DNA of 64,000 nt, taken from assembly GCF_024298925.1 (NCBI RefSeq), contig NZ_CP101283.1, positions 2,857,001 through 2,921,000 of the forward strand, read 5' to 3'. This DNA is from Phenylobacterium sp. LH3H17 (GTDB lineage: Bacteria; Pseudomonadota; Alphaproteobacteria; Caulobacterales; Caulobacteraceae). Both the position numbers and the translations under genes were made by a program. This document shows, piece by piece, positions 46,188 to 55,723 of the stretch (the stretch's first letter is position 1; every line of letters begins with the position of its first letter). Below the pieces are notes generated by a model. The model was not told the origin of the DNA and did not search any database. It saw only the letters and a list, made by a program, of their open reading frames with translations.

Positions 46188-47338
46188 AGCAGCGCCCCGG
46201 TGCCGCTGGTGACTTCGGAATAGCGGTGCACGCGCACGGCCTGGACCAGGCCGAAGCCGATCATCACCGTCACCATGACGGTGCCGCCGTAAGACAGCAT
46301 CGGCATGGGCACGCCCACCACCGGCGCCAGTCCCATCACCATCGCCCCGTTGATCAGCACATAGAGGCCGAAGGTCGCCGTCGTCCCGGCCGCCGCCAGC
46401 CGACCGAAGTGGGAGTGCGAGATCGAGGCGATGCGCAGGGCCATGAAGATCACCGCGCCGTACAGGAACAGCACCGAGATGCAGCCCAGGAAGCCGAACT
46501 CCTCTGCCAGGGTGGCGAAGATGAAGTCGGTCTGCTTCTCGGGCAGGAAGTTGAGCTGGCTCTGTGATCCCAGCCCGTAGCCCTTGCCGAAGAAGCCGCC
46601 GGAGCCCAGCGCGATCTTCGACTGCATGATGTGGTAGCCGGAGCCCGAGGGGTCGCTCTCGGGGTCGAGGAAGGTCAGCACCCGCTTGCGCTGGTAGTCG
46701 TGCATGACGAACAGCACGAACGGCGGAATGGCCGCCGCGGCCAGGCCCACCATGGCTCCGATCACCTTCCAGGACAGGCCGGCCAACATGACGATGGCGC
46801 CGCCGGTGAGCGCGATCAGCATGGCGGTGCCGAGGTCGGGCTGGTGAGCCACCAGCACCACCGGGGCCAGTATCATCGCCGCCGGGATCAGCAGCCACCA
46901 CGACAGCCTCGCGCTCTCGGCCGACATGCCGTGATAGAAGCGCGCCAGGGCCAGCACGATCCCCAGCTTCATCACCTCCGACGGCTGGAAGCTGAACGGG
47001 CCGATGGAGAGCCAGCGCGTCGCGCCCATCCGGGTGTCGCCGGCCACTTCCACGGCCACGAGCAGCAACAGCCCGACCCCGTAGATTGGATAGGCCAGGA
47101 ACGACCAGACCCGCAGGTCGACCATCGCCAGCACCACCATGGCCACAAAGCAGAGCCCGAAGCGCATCAGGTGGTTGCCCGCCCAGGGATCCCAGGACGA
47201 GCCGGCGATGGAGAACATCATCAGCGAGCCCACGCCGGCGATCAGGCAGAGCGCGAGGGCGAACAGCCAGTCGATCTCGCTGAACTTGACGATCGCCCGG
47301 TCGCGTTCGCCGGGCCGGGTCAGAGCGCTGACGGTCAT
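46184..47338 (-). CDS. rodA: rod shape-determining peptidoglycan polymerase RodA
   Basis: 384-aa integral membrane glycosyltransferase of the SEDS family that builds lateral-wall glycan with PBP2. Signature stretches: RWLSIGPFSFQPSEVMKLGI, VAHQPDLGTAMLIALTGGA and GSQSQLNFLPEKQTDFIFAT in the large loop, and GVPMPMLSYGGTVMV near the end. Ten or so membrane segments. Its start overlaps the mrdA stop by ATGA. It is the last gene of the mreB-rodA cluster. Confidence 0.97.
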   Translation of the reverse strand: MTVSALTRPGERDRAIVKFSEIDWLFALALCLIAGVGSLMMFSIAGSSWDPWAGNHLMRFGLCFVAMVVLAMVDLRVWSFLAYPIYGVGLLLLVAVEVAGDTRMGATRWLSIGPFSFQPSEVMKLGIVLALARFYHGMSAESARLSWWLLIPAAMILAPVVLVAHQPDLGTAMLIALTGGAIVMLAGLSWKVIGAMVGLAAAAIPPFVLFVMHDYQRKRVLTFLDPESDPSGSGYHIMQSKIALGSGGFFGKGYGLGSQSQLNFLPEKQTDFIFATLAEEFGFLGCISVLFLYGAVIFMALRIASISHSHFGRLAAAGTTATFGLYVLINGAMVMGLAPVVGVPMPMLSYGGTVMVTVMIGFGLVQAVRVHRYSEVTSGTGALL

Positions 47339-49323
47339 GTGGGCGCTCCTGGCGGGACCGGCGGCGGCGGGGTGACGATGGGGGCCTCGGGCGCCGCGCC
47401 TTCCATGACCACGCTCTCGGGGACCTCGGGCATGGGCAGCGGCGTTTCGATCCGGGCCCGCAGCTCGGGATCCTTAAGCAAGGCCACGCGCATCACCTCG
47501 CGCGCGCGGGGCGCCGCGGCCGTGGCGCCCCCCATCCCGCCGTGCTCGATGATCACCGACAGGGCGTAGCGCGGGTCGTCATAGGGCGCGAAGGCGATGA
47601 ACAGGTTGTGGTCCTTGAGCTTCCAGGTCACGCCGACGCTGCTGCGCGAGGCCAGCTTGTCGAAGCTGCGGACCTGCGCGGTCCCGGTCTTGCCCGCCAT
47701 CTTGATGTCGCCCAGGCCGAGCTGGCTCTGGCGGTAGGCGGTGCCGCTCGTGTCGTTGGCCACTGCCTCCATGCCGCCGCGGACATATTTCAGGTGCTCG
47801 GCCGGGAACGGCAGATCCACGGCGGCGTCGCCGCGGGGCATCTCCACCCCGCCCACCGACTTGATGAGCCGCGGATTGAGCGCCTTCTTGCTGTTGGCCA
47901 GGCGCGCGGTCATCACCGCCAGTTGCAGGGCGTTCACCGCCACATAGCCCTGGCCGATCCCGTAGCTGACGGAGTCCCCCGGCTGCCAGACCGGCTCGCG
48001 CTTAACAGCCTTGCGCTTCCATTCGGTGGAGCCGACCACGCCCTTCTTCTGGTTGCCCGGAACGCCGATGTCGAAGGTCTGGCCAAAGCCCATGGCGTGG
48101 GCGGCCTTGGCGATGGGGTCTGGGCCGATCTTCAGCGCCGTCTGGTAGAAATAGATGTCGCAGGAGTTCTTGATGGCGTCGTGCATGTTCTGCGAGCCGT
48201 GCCCGCCATGCTTCCAGCATCGCCAGGTGCGGCCGCCATAGTACCAGCCGCCCGAGCAGTTCACCCGGACCTCGGGATCGATGCCGGCCTCCAGGGCCGC
48301 CAGGGCCACCGTCGGCTTGAAGGTCGAGCCGGGCGGATAGGTGCCGTTCATGACCTTGTCGAGCAGCGGCTTGCGCTCGTACAGGGCCAGCGCGCGGTAC
48401 TCCGGGCCTGACAGGCCCCGCACGAACCGGTTGGCGTCGAAGCTGGGCGAGGAGGCCATGCACAGCAGGTCCCCGGTGCGGCAATCCATGACGACGATCG
48501 CGCCGCTCTCGTCGCCCATCACCTCGAGCGCGCGGTTCTGGACGTCGACGTCCAGGGTGAGCTGGATCTCCTTGCCGGGGATGGCGGCGATGTCGCCGCC
48601 CTCGTCCTGGCGGACCTCGCGGCCGTTGGCGTCCACCTCCACCTTGCGGGCGCCAGGTTTGCCTCGCAAGTCGAGATCAAACGCCTTTTCAACGCCTTGC
48701 CGCCCAATTCTGAAGCCCGGATGCAAGAGGATGGGGTCCGAGTTCGGTCCGGTGGGCGACAGGTCCTCCTTGTTGACCTTGGCCACATAGCCGATCACGT
48801 GGGCGAAGGCGCCGCCATGCGGATAGACCCGCACCTCGCCCATGTCGGCGGTGACGCCGGGAAGTTCCGGCGCCCGGACATTGATCGCCGAGAACTCCTC
48901 CCAGCTCATGTCTTCCATGACCGAGACCGGCGAGCGCTTCGGCGCCCGGGCGATGTCCTTGGCCAGGCGCGCCTGGCGCGCGTCGTCCAGGGGCACGAAG
49001 GCGGCCAGGGTCTTGAGCGTCGCCTTGGGGTCGAGATCCTCCTCGCGGCTGACCAGCAGCCGGAAGTTGGGGCGGTTGGAGGCCAGGATAGCACCGTTGC
49101 GATCGACGATCAGGCCGCGCGGCGCGGCCACCAGGCGGAAGTTGAACTGGTTGGAGGCCGAGAGCTTCTCGTAGCGTTGGGTCTCGACGAGTTGCAGGTG
49201 CGCGAGCCGCCCGCCGAGCGCCGCCAGACCCAGCCCCGCGAAGCCGCCCAGCAGGAACGTCCGGCGATGGAAGACCCCCTGCCGTTCGTTCACCTCGGAG
49301 AAGAAGATCGACGGTTCGCTCAT
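47335..49323 (-). CDS. mrdA: penicillin-binding protein 2 (peptidoglycan transpeptidase)
   Basis: 662-aa class B PBP that crosslinks glycan made by RodA. One membrane anchor near the N terminus (LLGGFAGLGLAALGGRLAHL), a dimerisation domain, then the transpeptidase: SxxK at S333-T-F-K336 (PPGSTFKP), and KTG at K545 (GKTGTAQVRS). A proline-rich tail (APIVTPPPPVPPGAPT) ends the protein. Overlaps rodA by ATGA and lies 10 nt downstream of mreD. Target of mecillinam in the family. Confidence 0.97.
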   Translation of the reverse strand: MSEPSIFFSEVNERQGVFHRRTFLLGGFAGLGLAALGGRLAHLQLVETQRYEKLSASNQFNFRLVAAPRGLIVDRNGAILASNRPNFRLLVSREEDLDPKATLKTLAAFVPLDDARQARLAKDIARAPKRSPVSVMEDMSWEEFSAINVRAPELPGVTADMGEVRVYPHGGAFAHVIGYVAKVNKEDLSPTGPNSDPILLHPGFRIGRQGVEKAFDLDLRGKPGARKVEVDANGREVRQDEGGDIAAIPGKEIQLTLDVDVQNRALEVMGDESGAIVVMDCRTGDLLCMASSPSFDANRFVRGLSGPEYRALALYERKPLLDKVMNGTYPPGSTFKPTVALAALEAGIDPEVRVNCSGGWYYGGRTWRCWKHGGHGSQNMHDAIKNSCDIYFYQTALKIGPDPIAKAAHAMGFGQTFDIGVPGNQKKGVVGSTEWKRKAVKREPVWQPGDSVSYGIGQGYVAVNALQLAVMTARLANSKKALNPRLIKSVGGVEMPRGDAAVDLPFPAEHLKYVRGGMEAVANDTSGTAYRQSQLGLGDIKMAGKTGTAQVRSFDKLASRSSVGVTWKLKDHNLFIAFAPYDDPRYALSVIIEHGGMGGATAAAPRAREVMRVALLKDPELRARIETPLPMPEVPESVVMEGAAPEAPIVTPPPPVPPGAPT

Positions 49324-49333
49324 GGGTCCGATC

Positions 49334-49849
49334 TTAGCGGAATCGCACGTCGGCGTCCTCGAACCGGTCGATCAGGCGATCGGCAAACGGAAAGAGGATG
49401 ACGGTGGCCAGGAACTGCCACCCGATCGAGACCATGCTGGCCATGCCACCGGCGTCGGCCATGGTGAAAAGGAAGGCGGCGAGTTGGGTGACGGCGCAGC
49501 AAGCGCCGAACCAGACCCACATCATCAGCCGGCTCTGGCCCACGATCAGTGTGCGGCCGGCCAGCACCGCGCCATATCCGGTCAGCAGCGAAAGGGCCCA
49601 CAGCCCGATCGGCCCTCCCCAGAACAGGTCCAGGAACAGCCCCATGGCCAGAATGCCGAAGGGGGCCAGGATAGAGGGCCGGATCACCGCCCAGGCGAAG
49701 GCCGGGGCGAGCGCGAAGATCGGTTCCGGCAGCTGCAGCCCGAACACCCGGAAGGGGATGCCGAACAGCACCGTGAGCGCCAGGGCCTGCAGCATGGGCA
49801 GGCCCAGCCACATCACCGGATTGAGGGGACGCGCGCCGGCCAGGCTCAA
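49334..49849 (-). CDS. mreD: rod shape-determining protein MreD
   Basis: 171-aa inner membrane protein with about five hydrophobic segments (WLGLPMLQALALTVLFGIPF; IFALAPAFAWAVIRPSILAP; GLFLDLFWGGPIGLWALSLL). The APFGILAMGLFLDLFWG block is the usual MreD core. It bridges MreC and the transmembrane enzymes of the elongasome. Its start overlaps the mreC stop by ATGA. Confidence 0.95.
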   Translation of the reverse strand: MSLAGARPLNPVMWLGLPMLQALALTVLFGIPFRVFGLQLPEPIFALAPAFAWAVIRPSILAPFGILAMGLFLDLFWGGPIGLWALSLLTGYGAVLAGRTLIVGQSRLMMWVWFGACCAVTQLAAFLFTMADAGGMASMVSIGWQFLATVILFPFADRLIDRFEDADVRFR

Positions 49850-50958
49850 AGCGGCGCCTCCGGCGGCGGCGGCTCGGGCGTCGGGGTTGCCGCCGGCGGC
49901 GGGGTCGCGGGTGGAGCGGGACGCGGCGGCGCGGGCCTTGGCGTAGCGGCCTTCGGAGCTGGGGCCTTCGGAGCCGGCGCCTGCCCCGTCGTGGGCGTCG
50001 TCGCCGGCCGCGCGGCGACGGGCGGCGGGGCGGGCGTGACGCCGACCAGGGCGGCGGGACGAGCTTCGGGCGGCGGCGGCGGCGGGATGCGGTTCAGTTC
50101 CGCGGCGTTGGCGAGCTGCGAGAAGTCCTGGAACAGCAGGATGCGCACATAGTCGACGGGCGAGGCGTCGGAGGCCAGGGCCACGCGCCAGCGCCCGTCC
50201 AGCCCCTTGACCGCCACGCCCACCGGCAGGCCGCGCGGCAGCACCCCGCCGTCGCCGGAGGTGACGATGCGGTCGCCCTCCTTCACCGGGTCCTTGCCCC
50301 GCAGATATTCCAGCTTCGGATTAGGCCCGCCGTCCCCGGTCAGGATCGAGCGCGCATTGGTGCGGTCGACCATCACCGGCGTGCGCGAGGCGATGTCGGT
50401 CAGCAGGAGGATGCGGCTCGCGCCCTGCGTCACCCCGATGACGCGGCCCACCAGGCCGATCTCGCTCATCACCGGATTGCCGACCTTGATTCCCTTCTCG
50501 ACGCCCGCGTTGGCCAGGCGGGTGTTGGCGAAGGGGCCGCGCGATCCGCTCACCGTGCGCGCCGCCGCCATGGGGATGGGCGGATCGGTCTTCAGACCCA
50601 GCAGGGACTTGTAGCGATCGTTGGTGTCGCGCAGGGCGAGCGCCGCGTCGCGCCACTCCCGGGCCGCGACAAGCTCGGCCTTCAGCCGGCGGTTTTCGGA
50701 GACGGCGAAGAAATAGCCCTGAACGTAGTCCACTCCATTGCCGAGCCAGGCCGTGGGGGCGGCCAGGGTCTGGGTCACGGGAGCGGCCACGGCGTCGCCC
50801 AGCTGGCGGGTCGCGCCATAGGCCTCGGTCTGGAAGGTTTCGCGCCGGTCGGAGAGCAGCAGGGTGACGGCCACCACGACGGCCACGACCAGAGCGACCC
50901 CCGCTGTCCATGCCAGCGGGACCTTCAGCTCGCCGAACGGATTCTCACGAAAGGCCAC
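49846..50958 (-). CDS. mreC: rod shape-determining protein MreC
   Basis: 370-aa bitopic protein: a membrane anchor (PLAWTAGVALVVAVVVAVTL), a coiled coil (AVSENRRLKAELVAAREWRD) and two beta-barrel lobes (VMSEIGLVGRVIGVTQGASR; DRIVTSGDGGVLPRGLPVG). The last 75 or so residues form an unusual proline/alanine tail (AARPATTPTTGQAPAPKAP and similar), longer than in E. coli. MreC scaffolds PBP2 and RodA in the periplasm. Confidence 0.96.
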   Translation of the reverse strand: MAFRENPFGELKVPLAWTAGVALVVAVVVAVTLLLSDRRETFQTEAYGATRQLGDAVAAPVTQTLAAPTAWLGNGVDYVQGYFFAVSENRRLKAELVAAREWRDAALALRDTNDRYKSLLGLKTDPPIPMAAARTVSGSRGPFANTRLANAGVEKGIKVGNPVMSEIGLVGRVIGVTQGASRILLLTDIASRTPVMVDRTNARSILTGDGGPNPKLEYLRGKDPVKEGDRIVTSGDGGVLPRGLPVGVAVKGLDGRWRVALASDASPVDYVRILLFQDFSQLANAAELNRIPPPPPPEARPAALVGVTPAPPPVAARPATTPTTGQAPAPKAPAPKAATPRPAPPRPAPPATPPPAATPTPEPPPPEAPL

Positions 50959-51008
50959 CGGAACCTGCTCGCATGCGAGGGAGCGTCAGCCGCCCCGACT
51001 CGCGAAGT

Positions 51009-52414
<1,406 letters not shown>

Positions 52415-53941
52415 ATGTCTATCCGTCAGGCCGTCCTGGGCGTCGAGAACGCCAGCTTCTTCTACGGATCCAATAGGGTCTTCGAGGGCGTCTCCTTCCA
52501 GCTGGACGACGCGCGCACGGCCCTGGTGGGGGAGAACGGCGCCGGCAAGTCCACCCTGCTGAAGTGCCTGCTCGGCGAGCTGGTGCTGATGGACGGGCAG
52601 ATCGTCCGCTCGCGGGGCCTGAAGATCGGCTACGTGCCGCAGGACGTGCCCGCGGGCCTCGCCGATCGGCCACTGCGCCAGGTGCTGGAGGCCGCCCTCC
52701 CCGTGACCGACGGTTCCGAGGATTGGAAGGTCGATGTCCTGCTGGACGAGATCGGCGTCGCCTTCGAGACCGCCGAGCAACCCTTTGGGGCCTTGAGCGG
52801 CGGCTGGCAGCGGCTGATGCTGATCGCCGCCGGGGCCCGTCTCTCCGAACCCGACCTGCTGATCCTCGACGAACCGACCAACCACCTGGACCTGTCCAAC
52901 ATCAATGTCCTGGAGGGGTGGCTGGACGAGAACCACCGCCTGCCCATGCTGATCGTCAGCCACGACCGCGAGTTCCTGCAGCGGACCACCACCCGGACCC
53001 TGTTCCTGCGGGCCGACGGCGCCCACAGCTTCGCCGCGCCCTTCGTCGAGGCGCGCCAGGCCCTCTTACATCGCGACGCCGCCGACGCCGTGCGACGCCA
53101 GGTCGAGGGCAAGGAGATCGACCGGCTGCAGAAGGTCGCCGCCCGCTACCGGGTCTGGGGCGTCAAGAATGACAAGTTCCACAAGCGCGCCAAGGCCACC
53201 GAGAAACGCATCGACCGGATCGAGGCCGAGCGCACCGGCGCCTATTCCGCCCGCGAGCGGAAGCTGGAGCTGGCCGAGGGCGAGATCGAGGCTAAGGTCG
53301 CCCTGCGGATCGAGAACTACGCCGTCACCGTCCCCGACGGGTCGCGCAAGCTGTTCCACATCGACAAGCTGTCGGTGGCGGTCGGCGACCGCATCGCCCT
53401 GCTGGGGATCAACGGGGCCGGCAAGTCCATGCTGCTCTCGGCCCTGGCGCGGGCCTGGGACCCGGCCCTGCGGCACTATGACGGCCAGGCCAGCCTCCGC
53501 TTCAACCCGCAGAGCCGGCTGGTCTATTTCGACCAGCGCATGGCCGACCTGCCGCTGGAGCTGAGCCTCGTCGACTACCTGACCTCGGTGGAGGGCGCGA
53601 CAAGCCGCGACGCCAACGCCATGCTGGCCAAGGCGGGCTTCCCCTATGTGCGGATCAAGGGACCGATCGGCGACCTCAGCCACGGAGAGCGGGCGCGGCT
53701 GGTCTTCCTGCGCATGACCTTGGCCAGGCCCAACCTCTACCTCCTGGACGAGCCCACGAACCACCTGGACATCGAGGGCCAGGAGGACCTTGAGGCCCAG
53801 CTCGACGGCGCCGACGTCGCCTGTCTGTTCGTCTCTCACGACCGCTACTTCACCCGCGCGGCCGCCACCCGCTTCCTGGAGATCCGCAAGGGCCGGCTGG
53901 TGGAGGTGGAAGGACCCGACGACTTCTTCGAGGCGCAGTAG
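52415..53941 (+). CDS. ABC-F family ATPase
   Basis: 508-aa cytosolic protein with two ABC domains and no membrane part. The first has GENGAGKSTLL and LSGGWQRLML with LLILDEPTNHLD, the second GINGAGKSMLL and LSHGERARLVF with LYLLDEPTNHLD. The connecting helical P-site tRNA-interacting segment (YRVWGVKNDKFHKRAKATEK) is what defines ABC-F. Such factors bind the ribosomal E site and rescue stalled ribosomes or protect against antibiotics; which subtype this is (Uup-, EttA-, YbiT- or Ard-like) is not settled. LSHGE in the second domain replaces the usual LSGGE. Confidence 0.94.
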   Translation: MSIRQAVLGVENASFFYGSNRVFEGVSFQLDDARTALVGENGAGKSTLLKCLLGELVLMDGQIVRSRGLKIGYVPQDVPAGLADRPLRQVLEAALPVTDGSEDWKVDVLLDEIGVAFETAEQPFGALSGGWQRLMLIAAGARLSEPDLLILDEPTNHLDLSNINVLEGWLDENHRLPMLIVSHDREFLQRTTTRTLFLRADGAHSFAAPFVEARQALLHRDAADAVRRQVEGKEIDRLQKVAARYRVWGVKNDKFHKRAKATEKRIDRIEAERTGAYSARERKLELAEGEIEAKVALRIENYAVTVPDGSRKLFHIDKLSVAVGDRIALLGINGAGKSMLLSALARAWDPALRHYDGQASLRFNPQSRLVYFDQRMADLPLELSLVDYLTSVEGATSRDANAMLAKAGFPYVRIKGPIGDLSHGERARLVFLRMTLARPNLYLLDEPTNHLDIEGQEDLEAQLDGADVACLFVSHDRYFTRAAATRFLEIRKGRLVEVEGPDDFFEAQ

Positions 53942-53942
53942 G

Positions 53943-54707
53943 TCAGCGACGCGGCAGGACCCTGAAGCCGTGCCTGCGGAACACTACCGCCGCCTGGGGC
54001 CCGCTCATGAAGCTGAGGAACCGGGCGGCGTCAGGGTTCTTCGAGCCGGTCACCAGGGCGGCCGGATAGACGATCGCCGGATGGCTGCCCGCCGGGAACA
54101 GGCCTACGATGCGCACCTTCGGCTCGAGCCTTGCGTCGGTATCGTAGACCACGCCGAAGGGGCTCTCGCCGCGGGCGACGTACTGCAGGGCGGTGCGGAC
54201 GTTCTCGGCCTGGGCGAGCTTGCCCGACACCCCGTCCCAGGCGCCCAGCGAGATGAGCGCGGCCCTGGCGTACTTGCCGGCCGGTACGTCGGGGCCGGCC
54301 ACCGCCAGTCTCCCGCCGCCCAGGGCGCGCGCCAGCGGCATGCCCTTGGCGACCTTCAGCGCGGCCTTGGAGTCCGCGGGCGCGATCAGGGCCAGGCGGT
54401 TGGTCAGCAGGTCCCGGCGGGTGGCGGCGACGACCAGCCTGCGCTCGGCCAGGTAGGTCATCCAATCGGCATCGGCCGAGACATAGATGTCGGCCGGCGC
54501 CCCCTGCTCGATCTGCCGGGCCATGGCGGAAGACGCCGCGTACGAGAACCGCGCCTCGCCGCCGGTCCTGGCGTATTCGCGCCCGACCTCGTCCAGGGCG
54601 TTCTTCAGCGAGGCCGCCGCGAACACGGTGACCGAGGCGGCCTGGGCCGGCGCAAAAACGAGGGACCAGGCCAGCGCGACCGCGCCCAACATCCGAGAAA
54701 GCTGCAT
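53943..54707 (-). CDS. modA: molybdate ABC transporter substrate-binding protein
   Basis: 254-aa periplasmic protein with a signal peptide (MQLSRMLGAVALAWSLVFAP...AQAA). Typical ModA blocks: ASVTVFAAASLKNALDEVGR, ARFSYAASSAMARQIEQGAP, ADIYVSADADWMTYLAER and RGESPFGVVYDTDAR. It binds molybdate or tungstate for ModBC. The permease and ATPase genes modB and modC are not adjacent; an EamA gene lies upstream instead. Confidence 0.95.
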   Translation of the reverse strand: MQLSRMLGAVALAWSLVFAPAQAASVTVFAAASLKNALDEVGREYARTGGEARFSYAASSAMARQIEQGAPADIYVSADADWMTYLAERRLVVAATRRDLLTNRLALIAPADSKAALKVAKGMPLARALGGGRLAVAGPDVPAGKYARAALISLGAWDGVSGKLAQAENVRTALQYVARGESPFGVVYDTDARLEPKVRIVGLFPAGSHPAIVYPAALVTGSKNPDAARFLSFMSGPQAAVVFRRHGFRVLPRR

Positions 54708-54741
54708 GCGCCAAGCCTAGCGCGGCTTGGCGGCAGGCGCA

Positions 54742-55623
54742 TCAGCCCAGAGCCGTCATCACCACGCCCACGCCCGTGGCGGTTCCGCCGACGATCTGGA
54801 CAAGGCTGAGGCGCTCCTTGAACAGCCGCCGCCCAGCCGCCGCGGCGATGGGCCCTTCGATGACCCCGACGGCGCGAACCTGGCCGGCCGGCGCCAGGGC
54901 CAGGGCCGAGAACCAGCAAGCCGAGGCGGCCGTTCCGCAGAGCCCGGCGCCCAGGGACTGACGCCAGCTCCCCATCACAGAGCGCAGCGCCTGGGGCCGG
55001 GTCGCCGCCAGTATGCCCCCCAGGACCAGCGACTGCAGAGCCTGGGCCACGCAGAGCGAGGCGGTGGCCGAATAGATCGGATGGCCAGGCTCCAGCGCCA
55101 TGCCCGCCTGGCGATAGCCGTTCAGCGCCACGGCGAAGGCCAGGCCCGAGGCGAGTCCGAACAGCGAACCGTTCAGCACGCCGGTGGCCGCGTCGCGCTT
55201 TGGCCAGGAGAGGATGAGCAGGCCCGCAGTCGCGGCGACCAGGCCCAGCCACTGGACCGGGTTCATGTGGTCGCCGAACACCACGAACCCCATGATGGCG
55301 GCCAGCGGCAGGGATGACTGCTGCATGAAGGTCGCCACAGCGAACCCGGAATGGCGCATGGCCATCAGCAGGGCCGCGGTGGCCGAGACCTGGGCGATGG
55401 CGCCGGCCGTCACGGCGATGGCGAACCGCCAGGACAGGTGCGGCTCCGCCTGGGGCGTGGCGAAGGCCACCACGGCGAAGATCAGCAGCGAGAACGGCAG
55501 ACCGAACAGGAAGCGCACCAGGGTCGCGCCCCAGGGGCCGGCGTCGCCGACCAGCCCGCGCTGCAGGGCGTTGCGCGCCACCTGCAGCGGCGCGGCCGCC
55601 GCCGTCAGTAGGATCCAGAGCAT
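54742..55623 (-). CDS. EamA/DMT superfamily transporter
   Basis: 293-aa inner membrane protein with ten hydrophobic segments formed by two EamA repeats. Blocks such as LVRFLFGLPFSLLIFAVVAF, MRHSGFAVATFMQQSSLPLA and RAVGVIEGPIAAAAGRRLFK are typical drug/metabolite exporters. The substrate is unknown. Same direction as modA, 34 nt upstream of it. Confidence 0.9.
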   Translation of the reverse strand: MLWILLTAAAAPLQVARNALQRGLVGDAGPWGATLVRFLFGLPFSLLIFAVVAFATPQAEPHLSWRFAIAVTAGAIAQVSATAALLMAMRHSGFAVATFMQQSSLPLAAIMGFVVFGDHMNPVQWLGLVAATAGLLILSWPKRDAATGVLNGSLFGLASGLAFAVALNGYRQAGMALEPGHPIYSATASLCVAQALQSLVLGGILAATRPQALRSVMGSWRQSLGAGLCGTAASACWFSALALAPAGQVRAVGVIEGPIAAAAGRRLFKERLSLVQIVGGTATGVGVVMTALG

Positions 55624-55643
55624 CGGGTGGAACTCCGCTCACC

Positions 55644-55715
55644 CCGCGCATGCGCGGTCCCAGGCTGGGACGCAGCCTGGGCGAATCTCGAGGGTGTCCC
55701 CACAGGCGCGGGGAC
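55644..55715. repeat. cluster of three hairpins after leuA
   Basis: Three separate dyads lie within 75 nt: the self-complementary CCGCGCATGCGCGG (55644-55657), CCCAGGCT-N7-AGCCTGGG (55659-55681) and GTCCCC-N8-GGGGAC (55696-55715). The last begins 8 nt beyond the leuA stop on the minus strand and may end or stabilise the leuA mRNA. Together they resemble a REP-like intergenic element, but only one copy is visible in this window. Confidence 0.5.
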
Positions 55716-55723
55716 GAGCGAAA

